Below, in pieces: positions 26,052 through 35,180 of a stretch of DNA of 64,000 nt. This stretch comes from SSF14 sp037045585 (GTDB lineage: Bacteria; Actinomycetota; Acidimicrobiia; Acidimicrobiales; Microtrichaceae). The notes under the pieces were generated by a model. That model saw only the letters and a program-made list of their open reading frames with translations, did not search any database and was not told the DNA's origin. The stretch is taken from positions 62,001 through 126,000 of the forward strand of contig JBAOIR010000036.1 in the NCBI GenBank assembly GCA_037045585.1, given 5' to 3'. Numbering within the stretch: position 1 is the stretch's first letter; every line of letters begins with the position of its first letter. The position numbers were made by a program, and so were the translations under genes.

Positions 26052-26951
26052 ATGGCGCTCAGTGCCCCCGGAGCCGCCGGCGCCCCGACAGCGGCCGCAG
26101 CCCTGGCCACCGCGGCGCCCTCGTCCGCTGCCGAGCTCGACGCCGACGAGCGCCGCGAGATCACCGTCGAGCTGTGCCGGGCCCTCGACTCGGTGTCGGT
26201 CGCCAAGCCGGCCGCCATGCGGGTGCTGTCGGTCGTCGACAACCCCAACACCAACGCCCAGATGGTCGCCCAGGCGATCGAGCTCGACCCGACGTTCGCA
26301 GCGCAGATCATGCGTCTCGGGAACTCCGCCTACTACGGGATGAGCGGCAAGGTCGGCAACACCGGCTTCGCCGTCTCGGTCATCGGGTTCGCCGCCGTCC
26401 GCTCCATGGCGGCGATCAGCGCCACGGGGCTCTCGACCCAGAGCGCCATTCCCGACGGCTTCTGGCGTCACGCCGCTGCTGCTGCCGCCGGCGCCTCCGT
26501 CGTCGCGCCCCGCCTGGGCCTCCCGGCCGCCGACTGTTTCGCCGCCGGCCTGCTCCACGACGTCGGGACCGCGTTCCTGCACGGTTTCGACCAGCAGGGG
26601 CATCTTGCCCTGATCGCCGAGCACGGCACCGACGGGCCCGGGCTCGCCGCCGCTGAGGCCGACCGCTACGGAATGGGCCACGACGCCGCTGCCGCGCACG
26701 TGCTGTCGGCGTGGAAGTTCCCGCTGCCGTTCGTCGAGGCGGTCGCCTGGCACCATCACGCCACGGAGGGCAACGCCCTCGCCGATGCCGTGCGCACCGG
26801 CGATCTGCTCGCCCTCCTGTCGGAGGGGCTCGGCGATGCCCTCGTCGTGAGCGAGCTGATCGAGGCCGGCATCCCCGAGGAGGAGCAGGAAGAACTCGTC
26901 GTCGCCACCGGTGACCGCGCCGCCGAGATCCTCTCGACGCTTCCGATCTAG
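26052..26951 (+). CDS. HDOD-domain signalling protein
   Basis: A 299-residue protein. After an Ala-rich N-terminus comes an HDOD domain: LDPTFAAQIMRLGNSAYYGM, the AVSVIGFAAVRSMAA helix, the GLLHDVGTAFLHGF segment that retains the His-Asp pair, and AVAWHHHATEGN. HDOD proteins are HD-superfamily relatives that usually act as non-enzymatic scaffolds or signal outputs, often beside cyclic-di-GMP genes. It begins 2 bp after the diguanylate cyclase stop, so the two are almost certainly translated together and work in one pathway. Confidence 0.9.
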   Translation: MALSAPGAAGAPTAAAALATAAPSSAAELDADERREITVELCRALDSVSVAKPAAMRVLSVVDNPNTNAQMVAQAIELDPTFAAQIMRLGNSAYYGMSGKVGNTGFAVSVIGFAAVRSMAAISATGLSTQSAIPDGFWRHAAAAAAGASVVAPRLGLPAADCFAAGLLHDVGTAFLHGFDQQGHLALIAEHGTDGPGLAAAEADRYGMGHDAAAAHVLSAWKFPLPFVEAVAWHHHATEGNALADAVRTGDLLALLSEGLGDALVVSELIEAGIPEEEQEELVVATGDRAAEILSTLPI

Positions 26952-27193
26952 CTGCGTGGGTCCACGCGCGGCACGTCCTGGTGGACCGTCGAGGTGTTGA
27001 GGATGGTGCTGTCGCGGCCTGATTCGGGCGCGCCGGCGCACCATCCTTCGGAGGCCGGTGAGTTCGCTGGTGAGTTCGCCTGCGCGGGCCTTCGGGATCC
27101 CCCCAACTACTGACCTCATGATCCGGACATCTACGATGCCGGTCACTTGGCGTGCGGGAGTGGCGCGCCGGTGACCGAATCGAGGACGTCCAC

Positions 27194-28687
27194 ATGATCC
27201 GCAGGCCCCGAGCCGCCAACCGCAGTACGCCTCATCGAGGTGCCGGAGCGCTGGCCACCCTCGCGATCGGTGTGGGGGTCCTGGTCCCGGCGCTGCAGCC
27301 GGGTGCGGGGGCGGCCCCGGTGGCCGACGCCACCAATGCCACCGCTGCCGCGTCGGCGTGGTTGGCCGCCACGGCACCGTCGGGGGTCCTGACGACGGGG
27401 GGCGTCGCCGATTGGGGGCTCACTGCGGACGGCGTGTTCGCCCACGCTGCTGGTGGTCGCGGCCCCACCGCCGGCGAGACGGCCACCGACCAGCTCGAGA
27501 CCCATCTCCTCGACTACGCGTCGGCGCCGGGCGGCACGGCGCGTGGCGCCGGACCGATCGCGAAGTTGCTCGTCGTCGCCGTCGTCCAGGGCCGCGACGT
27601 GACCGACTTCGGCGGTTGGAACCTCCGCGCCGAACTCCTGGCCCTCATGAACTCCACCGCTGGCGACGCCAACCTGGGGCGGTTCCAGAGCAAGGGCGTG
27701 GGTGACACGACCAATGGCTTCTCCCAGGCCCTGGCCGTGATCGGGCTGTCGCGTACCGGCACCGTTCCTGCCGAGGCAGTGTCGTTCCTCCTCGCACAAC
27801 AGTGCCCGAGCGGCGGGTTCCGGCTCTTCTATGCGGGCCCCGGCTGCACCGCCGACGCTGCCGCCGACGTCGACGCCACCGCAATGGCGGTGCAGGCGCT
27901 CGCTGCGGCCAAGGCGTCGGGCGCAACCGGCACCGAGACACCGACGGCGAACGGCCTCGACTGGCTGGAGGTCCTCCAAGGGGTCGACGGTTCGTTCACT
28001 GCGTCGGGTCCCAACGGGGTGCCCAACACCAACACGACGGCGCTGTCGTCGCAGGCGTTGCGTGCCGCCGGCCGCGCCAACGCCGCCGACAACGCGTCCT
28101 CGTGGATCCGCGGCCTCCAGCTCGACTGCGATCTTCCAGCCCTCTCCTCGGAGATCGGCGCCGTCGCCTACGGCCCCACCGCCTACGACGACACCGTCGG
28201 CGGGGGTGTCATCGACGATCTCTACGCCGATCAGTTCGTGCGAGCCACCGCCGAGGCGGCGCTCGGCTTGGGCGCTCCGTCGTTCGCCACCTTGAGCGGA
28301 ACCACGGCCTCGGACGGTCCGGGCGGCTTCGACTGCGACGCTCCGACGACCTCGAGTACGTCGTCCACCTCGAGTACGTCGTCCACTTCGACCACGTCCT
28401 CCACCGTCCCGGGTTCGACCACAACGTCGACGACAACGTCGACGACGGTCCGGGCCGCGACCACGACCACCACGATCGCCGTCGGTCTGATCGACGCCGC
28501 GGTCGGCTCCTCGTCGCGTGCCGTGGTCGAGGGGACGAGTCAGTCGGCGGGGTCGAGGTCGAGTTCGAGCTCGCGCTCCACGGGCCTGGCCGCGACGGGG
28601 CTCGGTGCCGGCCGCCTGGCGGTTGCCTCCGTTCTGTTCGCCATCTCGGGGGTGCTGTTCGTCGAGGCGCGCCGACGGAGGCGATGA
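27194..28687 (+). CDS. Surface protein with transcobalamin/prenyltransferase-like alpha-alpha toroid and sorting tail
   Basis: A 497-residue secreted protein from the ATG at 27194. A signal peptide (GALATLAIGVGVLVPAL) is followed by helical repeats of the prenyltransferase/transcobalamin alpha-alpha toroid type: GWNLRAELLALM, GFSQALAVIGLSRTG, DVDATAMAVQALAAAK, NGLDWLEVLQGVDGSF, TTALSSQALRAAGR. Residues 375-430 are a Ser/Thr linker. The C-terminus has LAATG, a hydrophobic segment and RRRR, resembling a class-E sortase (LAxTG) signal. Its stop overlaps the ATG of the next gene (ATGA). Together with that gene it resembles a split transcobalamin; the ligand is not proven. The 242 bp upstream hold a direct repeat of GGTGAGTTCGC but no riboswitch I can recognise. 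Confidence 0.75.
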   Translation: MIRRPRAANRSTPHRGAGALATLAIGVGVLVPALQPGAGAAPVADATNATAAASAWLAATAPSGVLTTGGVADWGLTADGVFAHAAGGRGPTAGETATDQLETHLLDYASAPGGTARGAGPIAKLLVVAVVQGRDVTDFGGWNLRAELLALMNSTAGDANLGRFQSKGVGDTTNGFSQALAVIGLSRTGTVPAEAVSFLLAQQCPSGGFRLFYAGPGCTADAAADVDATAMAVQALAAAKASGATGTETPTANGLDWLEVLQGVDGSFTASGPNGVPNTNTTALSSQALRAAGRANAADNASSWIRGLQLDCDLPALSSEIGAVAYGPTAYDDTVGGGVIDDLYADQFVRATAEAALGLGAPSFATLSGTTASDGPGGFDCDAPTTSSTSSTSSTSSTSTTSSTVPGSTTTSTTTSTTVRAATTTTTIAVGLIDAAVGSSSRAVVEGTSQSAGSRSSSSSRSTGLAATGLGAGRLAVASVLFAISGVLFVEARRRRR

Positions 28688-29689
28688 CCATCCTTCGCCG
28701 GGCCCCCGCCCTCGTTCTCGCCCTCGTGCTCGTGGTGGCCGGGACCGTCGCTGCCGCGCCGACGGCGGGGGCCGTTGCGGTCGGGGTGACGACGGGCGCG
28801 TGTCCGACGGCCGACGGCGTGACCGTCGTGGTCGACTTCCAGGGCCTCGGTGGCGGAACGGTCACCCGCTGCGTGACCGGCGCCGGCGACGACGGGTTCG
28901 CCGCGCTCCGCGGCGCGGGCTTCTCGGTCGTCGAACCCGCCAGCACCCCGAACTTCGTCTGTCGCATCGACGGGGCCCCGGGGCCGGCATCGGAGGCGTG
29001 CATCGACACCCCGCCGCACAACGCCTACTGGTCGTACTGGCGGGCCAAGCGCGGGGGGAGCGTGGGTCTACAGCGATATCGGCGCGGCCTCCAAGGGCAC
29101 CGCCAGGGCGGGCAGCGTCCAAGGCTGGTCGTTCTCCGACGGCTCGAATCCGCCGCCTCGCGTTGCCCCACCCGCAGCGACCGCTCCCGCCACGTCGGCC
29201 CCGGCGACCTCGTCGCCGCCCGCCACGGTGCCGGCGGCCACCGCCCCGACCACAGCGGGCAGCGGCTCGAACGGGGGAGCATCGAACGCGCCAGGATCGC
29301 CGGGCCCGGGTGCGGCGGGCGCGTCGGGCACGGCGCGGCCTGGGTCGGCAGCATCGAGTGGCCCCGGAGTGTCGTCGAGCGTGCCCGCCTCCACCGATCC
29401 TGGGGTGCCGACGACCGTCGCTGCCGACGGAGCGACCGACCCCGCGGGAGCGCCGTCGACCACGAGCGCACCGGACGCTTCGGTGCTCGGCACGTCGGAG
29501 ACGGCCACGTCGACGACGACCCCGTCGTCGGGCGGAGCCGACGGCGTCACCGATGAACGGATCATCGAACTGGCGTCGGCATCGGGCTCGGGCGACGACG
29601 GAGGCTCACCGCTGGGCACCCTCGTCGCCGTGGGGGTGGTCGGTGCGCTCGCAGGCGCAGCGTTCGTCGTCCGCCGCCGCCGGAGCTGA
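28684..29689 (+). CDS. Secreted DUF4430-like protein with membrane tail (frameshifted at 29053-29058)
   Basis: About 334 residues after repair. The signal peptide (LVLALVLVVAGTVAAAP) is followed by a domain of about 105 residues with strand VTVVVDFQGLGGGTVTRC, GFAALRGAGFSV, VCRIDGAPGP and YWSYWRAKRGGAWVYSDIGA. This order matches DUF4430, the transcobalamin C-terminal-like beta domain. In the run of six G at 29053-29058 the frame breaks; the next frame gives the rest of the domain (GSVQGWSFSDG), a long Ala/Ser/Thr/Pro linker and a C-terminal transmembrane helix with RRRR. Its ATG overlaps the toroid gene stop, so the two are coexpressed. The DUF4430 assignment is by pattern and is not certain. 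Confidence 0.68.
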
Positions 29690-29733
29690 CCGAATCGAGG
29701 CGCACCCCGGGCTCCGGGAGGAACCGGCGTCGA

Positions 29734-30390
29734 TCAGCTGGTGACGAGGATGCGGTCGGCCGCGAACGAGCCGACGCCGAAGGTGCGGCCGTCGATGTCG
29801 AGGGTGACGGTGCCGTCGGGCGCCGCCGCAGCGACCTGGCCGCTGGCACCCGGCACGATGTGGCACGACTCGAGGAACTCGAGGACACCGGGTTGGAACT
29901 CGAGCGACTCGGGGATGCGTGACACGACGAAGTCGGCCCCGACACTCACCGACGCCAGCGTGCGCGTTGCCGCAGCCTCGTACTCGCTGCCGGGGATCGG
30001 GTTGCCGTGCGGGCAGGTGGTGGGGTTGCCGAGCACCCGCACGAGGGCGTCCTCGACGGCGGGGCCGATGACGTGCTCCCACTTGCCGGCCTCGTGGTGG
30101 GCCTCCGCCCACGGAAGACCGAGGACGTCGCACAGGAAGCGTTCGGCCAGACGATGACGTCGCACGACGCGTTCGGCGAGGGCGCGGCCGTCATCGGTGA
30201 GCAGGATCTCGGCGCCGTCGAGGTGCACGAGCCCCTCGGCGGCGAGCCGCTTCACCATGCCTGACACCGACGGCCGGGAGATGCCCAGCCGCTCGGAGAT
30301 GCGGGCCTGGACCACTCGAACGCCCTCCTCGGAGAGCTCGAAGATCGTCTCGCAGTACTCCTCGAACGCTGGATGCCACTCGGCCGTCAT
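29734..30390 (-). CDS. DtxR/MntR-family metal-dependent repressor with an unusual metal site
   Basis: A 218-residue protein from the ATG at 30390. The winged helix (ARISERLGISRPSVSGMVKRL), dimerisation domain (RRHRLAERFLCDVLGLPW) and a C-terminal SH3/FeoA-like domain (GTVTLDIDGRTFGVGSFAADR) give the full three-domain DtxR layout. Ancillary-site residues His79, Glu83 and His98 and primary-site Glu105 and His106 are kept. The primary-site Met of DtxR is Glu11 and Cys102 is Gly102, while Glu14 adds a second acid as in MntR (EDYxE). This suggests manganese or another metal rather than iron. It would repress metal uptake genes, none of which is adjacent; it converges with the DUF4430-like gene. 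Confidence 0.88.
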   Translation of the reverse strand: MTAEWHPAFEEYCETIFELSEEGVRVVQARISERLGISRPSVSGMVKRLAAEGLVHLDGAEILLTDDGRALAERVVRRHRLAERFLCDVLGLPWAEAHHEAGKWEHVIGPAVEDALVRVLGNPTTCPHGNPIPGSEYEAAATRTLASVSVGADFVVSRIPESLEFQPGVLEFLESCHIVPGASGQVAAAAPDGTVTLDIDGRTFGVGSFAADRILVTS

Positions 30391-30467
30391 GGGGCTGATG
30401 CTAGGTGAGGTCGGCCCCGGGCGGGTGCCGCTGCCGGGGGCCGGTCCGGGCCGGGTGGCCCGGTCCG

Positions 30468-30953
30468 TCACGGTTGGGACAGGTGCTCATCCATGCGCTT
30501 GGTCAACTCGTGGATCTGGCGGGTCAGCTCGGTGTTCTGCTCGATCAGCGTCTTGAGCATCTCCGTGTTGGTCAGCGTGTGCAGCGCCGTCTCGGCGCTG
30601 ATCTGGTCGGCACGCTTCGCCGCGATGAGGAGCACCGCCCCCTGGAGGCCGGCGAGCATCGACAGGAACAGGTTGAGGAGGATGTACGGGTAGGGATCCC
30701 ACGCGTCCCGGCCGAGCACCTCGGAGTTGATCGTCGCCCACGTGGCCATGATCGCCAGGAAGACGAAGACGAACGGCCACGAGCCCATTCCGTTGCGCAT
30801 GCGGTCGGCGGCGCGCTCACCGATCGTGAGACGTTCACCGGTTCGGACTCCGGGATGCTGCTCCCACCCGACCGTCGGGCCGATGAGGAGCTCGTCGGCC
30901 GGATCGGTGGGATCGGCGGGATCGGCGGGATCGGCGGCAGTGGGGTTCGTCAC
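30468..30953 (-). CDS. DUF1003 membrane protein
   Basis: About 161 residues from a GTG at 30953. The N-terminus has an Ala-Asp-Pro repeat, then the DUF1003 core: ERAADRMRNGMGSWPF, a first membrane helix (VFVFLAIMATWATIN), AWDPYPYILLNLFLSML with the second helix, and a coiled-coil tail (NTELTRQIHELTKRMDEHL). The two-helix arrangement and the D-P-Y-P-(Y/F)-I-L-L-N-L motif are characteristic of the family, whose function is unknown. Upstream starts are possible but would overlap the divergent otsA. It lies 77 bp before the repressor start on the same strand. Confidence 0.87.
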   Translation of the reverse strand: MTNPTAADPADPADPTDPADELLIGPTVGWEQHPGVRTGERLTIGERAADRMRNGMGSWPFVFVFLAIMATWATINSEVLGRDAWDPYPYILLNLFLSMLAGLQGAVLLIAAKRADQISAETALHTLTNTEMLKTLIEQNTELTRQIHELTKRMDEHLSQP

Positions 30954-31044
30954 ACCCGCGACGCTACGGCGTGGCAGCGGACGCGGGGGTACCTGCGAGC
31001 GCGGTGCGAGGCCCTCGATCCTCGTACCGGTAGGGTCGTGAGGC

Positions 31045-32484
31045 ATGACCTCTCCCTCGGTGCCCGAGCCGTCCCCACTGCTCGTGTTGGCCAACCGCCT
31101 GCCCGTCCGACGGGTCCGGCGTGGCGACCGGGACGACTGGGAGACCAGCCCCGGCGGTCTCGTCGCCGCATTGGGGCCCGTCCTCGAGGCACGACCGGGC
31201 CAGACCACGTGGGTCGGCTGGACCGGCATCACCGGGGAGCACCACGAGCCCTTCGTCGTCGACGGCATCGGGCTCGAACCGGTCGAACTGAGCCGGGGTG
31301 AGGTGCAGCTCTTCTACGAGGGCTTCTGCAACGCGACCATCTGGCCGCTCTACCACGACTCGATCATCCGCTCCGAGTACCACCGCACGTGGTGGGACTC
31401 GTACCTGACCGTCAACCGCCGCTTCGCCGAACACGCCGCCGCCCGAGCCGCCCGTGACGCCGTCGTCTGGGTCCACGACTACCAGCTCCAGATGGTGCCG
31501 AACATGCTGCGGGCACTGCGCCCCGACGTTCGCATCGGAATCTTCCTCCACATCCCGTTCCCGCCCGTCGAGCTGTTCCTCCAACTCCCGTGGCGTCGCC
31601 AGCTGCTCCACGGCCTCGCAGGTGCCGACGTCGTCGGTTTCCAGACGGCCGGGGGCGCCGCCAACTTCCGGTCGCTGATCGAGCGCCTCAACATCGGGTC
31701 GATCGACGGCGACGACGTGGTCGTCGACGGGCACCGTGTCCAGGTCAGGGTGTTCCCCATCGGGGTCGACGCCGCCCGCATCCAACGCATCGCCGCCGAG
31801 CCCGCCACGATCGAGCGGGCGGCGGAGATCCGGGCGTCGCTCGGCGACCCCGAGACGATCCTCCTCGGCGTCGATCGCCTCGACTACACGAAGGGCATCG
31901 CGCGCCGCATCGAGGCGTTCGCCGAACTCCTGAACGAGGAGCGCCTCGAGGTACCGCGCCACGTGATGGTGCAAGTGGCCGAGCCCACCCGCGAGTCCGT
32001 CATCGGCTACAGCGAGATCCGCGACCGTGTCGACGGTCTCGTCGGTGTTGTGAACGGCGCCTACGGTCTCGTCGGTCAGCCGGCGATCAACTACCTGCAC
32101 CGCAGCCAGTCGATCGAGGAGCTGGTCGCGTTGTACCTGGCAGCTGATGTGATGCTGGTGACTCCCGTGCGCGACGGCATGAACCTGGTGTGCAAGGAGT
32201 TCATCGCCGCCCGCACCGACGACACGGGGGTGCTGGTGCTGTCGGAGTTCACCGGCGCCGCCGAGGCGTTGGGCTCGGCACTCCTCATCAATCCCTACGA
32301 CACCGACGGACTCAAGAATGCGATCGACCGAGCTGTTCATCTCCCCGAGGCCGACGTCCGGCGTCGTATGGAACTCCTCCGGGAGTCGGTGATGACCAAC
32401 GACGTGTACGCGTGGGCGCACTCGTGGATGGTCGCGCTCGGCATCGAGAGCGAGCACGGCGACGACGCCGGGGCGCCGTCGTGA
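31045..32484 (+). CDS. otsA: Trehalose-6-phosphate synthase (GT20)
   Basis: A 479-residue GT20 enzyme that joins UDP- or ADP/GDP-glucose to glucose-6-phosphate. Visible family motifs are LVLANRLPVRR at the N-terminus, the Gly loop TSPGGLVAALGP, PLYHD, VWVHDYQLQMVPNMLR, FLHIPFPP, DVVGFQT, GVDRLDYTKGI and PVRDGMNLVCKEFI. Length and order match OtsA. The stop overlaps the start of the next gene (GTGA), so synthase and phosphatase are translated together. Trehalose would serve as an osmolyte or stress protectant. Confidence 0.96.
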   Translation: MTSPSVPEPSPLLVLANRLPVRRVRRGDRDDWETSPGGLVAALGPVLEARPGQTTWVGWTGITGEHHEPFVVDGIGLEPVELSRGEVQLFYEGFCNATIWPLYHDSIIRSEYHRTWWDSYLTVNRRFAEHAAARAARDAVVWVHDYQLQMVPNMLRALRPDVRIGIFLHIPFPPVELFLQLPWRRQLLHGLAGADVVGFQTAGGAANFRSLIERLNIGSIDGDDVVVDGHRVQVRVFPIGVDAARIQRIAAEPATIERAAEIRASLGDPETILLGVDRLDYTKGIARRIEAFAELLNEERLEVPRHVMVQVAEPTRESVIGYSEIRDRVDGLVGVVNGAYGLVGQPAINYLHRSQSIEELVALYLAADVMLVTPVRDGMNLVCKEFIAARTDDTGVLVLSEFTGAAEALGSALLINPYDTDGLKNAIDRAVHLPEADVRRRMELLRESVMTNDVYAWAHSWMVALGIESEHGDDAGAPS

Positions 32485-35066
32485 GCTGGTCGACCGGCCT
32501 CGTCGAGTCGATCGCCACCGCCGGGCGGGCCCCGGTGCTCCTCGTCGCCTGCGACTACGACGGCACCCTCGCGCCGATCGTCGACGATCCGGCCCGAGCC
32601 CATCCCCTCCGTCCGGCCATCGCCGGCCTCCGTGGGTTGGCGGCCCTGCCCGACACCCATGTCGCCGTGGTATCGGGTCGATCGCTGCGCGACCTCGCTG
32701 TGCTCTCCCGGCTGCCCGAGGAGGTCCACCTCATCGGCAGCCATGGTTCGGAGTTCGAGCCCGACAGCGTCGGCAAGCTCACCGCCGATCAGGTGGCGCT
32801 GTTGCACCGACTCTCCGGCGAGATGGCCGTCATCGCCGATGCCGCCCCGGGGTGCTCGATCGAGATCAAGCCGTCGGGCGTGGCGTTCCACTACCGGCGC
32901 GCCGCCGATCCCGTGGCCGGCGAGGCCGCTGCAAAGGCGATTCTCTCGAGCCTCGGCGCCTACAAGGGTGTCCACGTGCGCGAGGCAAGTGCGTCGTGGA
33001 GCTCTCCGTCGTCGACACCGACAAGGGCGGTGCGCTCGACCGTCTCCGGGCCATGGTGAGCGCCGACACGGTCGTGTTCATCGGTGACGACGTCACCGAC
33101 GAGGACGGTTTCGCCCGCCTGCGCGGCCCCGATCTCGGGGTGAAGGTGGGGGACGGCGCGACCGGCGGCGGCGCACCGTGTGACCGACCCCGAGGAGGTC
33201 GCCGGTCTCCTGGGCCGTCTTCTCGACGAGCGCGCCGTGTGGGTCGCCGGCCACCGCGCCCCGGCCATCGAGCGCCACTCGCTGTTGTCGGACCAGCGCA
33301 CCCTCGTGTTGGTCGACCCCGAGGCCCGCATCTCGTGGATGTGTCACCCTCGCGCCGACAGCCAGGCGATCTTCGCCGAGCTGTTGGGCGGCCCGACCGC
33401 CGGCTTCTTCGCGGTGAAGCCCCTCTCGAACGGCGGGGCGCCCATCCAGCGGTACGTGTCGGAGTCGATGGTCGTGGAGACCCTGTGGCGGACCCACAAG
33501 GTGACCGACTATCTCGATGTGTCCGACGGTCGGCCCGACGAGTCGGCCGGTCGCACCGAGCTGGTGCGGGTCGTCGAGGGCAACGGCCCCGTCGAGATCA
33601 CCTTCGCCCCGAGGCTCGACTTCGGCCGCAACGTCACCGAACTCGAGACCGTCGTGGCCGACGGGGTGGTGATCGGTGTCGCGGTCGTCGGCGGTCACGA
33701 GCCGATCACGCTGCTCGCGCCCGGGGTCGAGTGGGAGATCGTCGATGCGGGCACTCACCAGAGCGCCCGCGCCGTGGTGCACGTCGGTGACGACCCCGTC
33801 ATCCTCGACCTCCGTCTCGGCACCGACTCGGTGTCCGGCGACGAACCGGATCGACCGGTCGACGAGCACCACGAGGCGGCCCGTCGGGCCGAGACCGTGG
33901 CGTTCTGGCGGGCCATCACCAGTGGTCTGCGCCTTCCTCCGGTGGCGACGGCACTCGTTCGCCGCTCGGTGATCCTGCTCGAGGCGCTGCGCTACCGGCC
34001 CTCGGGGGCCATGCTGGCCGCGGCCACGACGAGCCTGCCCGAGTCGATCGGCGGCCTGCGCAACTGGGACTACCGCTACTGCTGGCCACGCGACGCGTCG
34101 ATGTCGTGCGCGTCGCTGGCGCGGCTCGGCCGGGTCGAACCCGGCCTCGCACTGCTCGATTGGTTGTGCGATCGCATCGATCACGCGACTCGCCCCGACC
34201 TGCTGCGACCGCTCTACCGCGTGACCGGCGACGAGCACGTGCCAGAGGGCACGATCGCCGAGCTGGCGGGCTACGCCGGCAGCCGCCCCGTCCGCATCGG
34301 CAACGCGGCGGAGAACCAGGTGCAGCTCGACGCGCTCGGCCCGGTGGCCGAGCTGGTGCACCTCGTGTTCACGAGCAGTCACACCGTGCGTCCCCGTCAT
34401 TGGGCGCTCATGGAGAAGATCGCCGATGTCGTCGTCGACCACTGGCACGAACCCGATCACGGCATCTGGGAGGTGCGCCTGGCCCGGCAGCACAACGTCG
34501 TGTCCAAGGTCATGTGCTGGCAGGTACTCGACCGCGCCATCGCGTTGGCCACGGCGACCGGACGCGAGGTTCCGGAGCGCTGGACGGTGTCACGTTCCGC
34601 GATCCACGCCGAGGTGCTCGAGCGCGGTTGGAACGCCGATCGCAACACGTTCGTGTCGCACTACGAGGGCGACCACCTCGATGCCGGCTTGTTGCTCATG
34701 GGCACGTGCGGGTTCATCGAGCCGTCCGACGAGCGGTTCGACGCGACGGTGCGCCGAATCGAGCGCGAGCTGTGCGACGGTCCGGCGGTGTACCGGTACC
34801 ACGACGACGACGGCCTCTCCGGCATCGAGGGCGGCATGCTGATCTGCACCGGCTGGCTCGTGCAGGCGCTCGTGGCGTGCGGCCGGGTCGACGAGGCGGC
34901 GGACTGGTTCGACCGTCTGGTGCTCCCCGCTGGCCCGACGGGACTCCTGCCCGAGCAGATCGATCCGGCGACCGAGCGGGGGCTCGGCAACGTGCCCCAG
35001 GCCTACTCGCACCTCGCGGTGATCGACTCGGCGCTGGCCCTCGCTGCCCACGGGCTGACGGGGTAG
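32481..35066 (+). CDS. otsB: Trehalose-6-phosphate phosphatase fused to GH15 glucoamylase/trehalase-like domain (two compensating frameshifts)
   Basis: The phosphatase part starts at the GTG at 32481. It shows the HAD motifs CDYDGTLAPI, SGRSLRDL, KPSGVAFHYRR and GDDVTDEDGF. A one-base deletion near 32984 (GAGGCAAG for GAGGGCAAG) and a one-base insertion near 33163 shift the frame only between them, so the reading returns to frame and runs without a stop into a GH15 domain ending at 35066. The total is about 861 residues. GH15 markers are ERHSLLSDQRTLVLVDPEARI, GGLRNWDYRYCWPRDASM, AENQVQLDALG and EQIDPATERGLGNVPQAYSH. The fusion could make trehalose from its phosphate and also cleave it. GH15 members include trehalases and glucoamylases; the true substrate is unproven. 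A separate GH15 gene starting at 33180 is the alternative. Confidence 0.82.
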
Positions 35067-35180
35067 GGGCGAGTTCGGAGTTGGTCGCCGAACTGGCGCC
35101 CTCGAGGTTCTGGGCGCGTCAGCGGGTCACATCCGTACCGCTGGCGCGCCCGGAAGTCGCCGGCACGGACGCGTTCGGAG

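Noticed and set aside
26952..27193. Cobalamin riboswitch before the transcobalamin-like pair
   Set aside because: The conserved B12-box core (GCCACTG-type) and paired elements are not seen; only a short direct repeat and a 6-bp stem near 26955 are present.
33180..35066. GH15 gene as a separate gene with its own start at 33180
   Set aside because: The GTG start has no ribosome-binding sequence, and the codons before it (AAAHRV after repair) continue the C-terminal helix of OtsB in the same frame.
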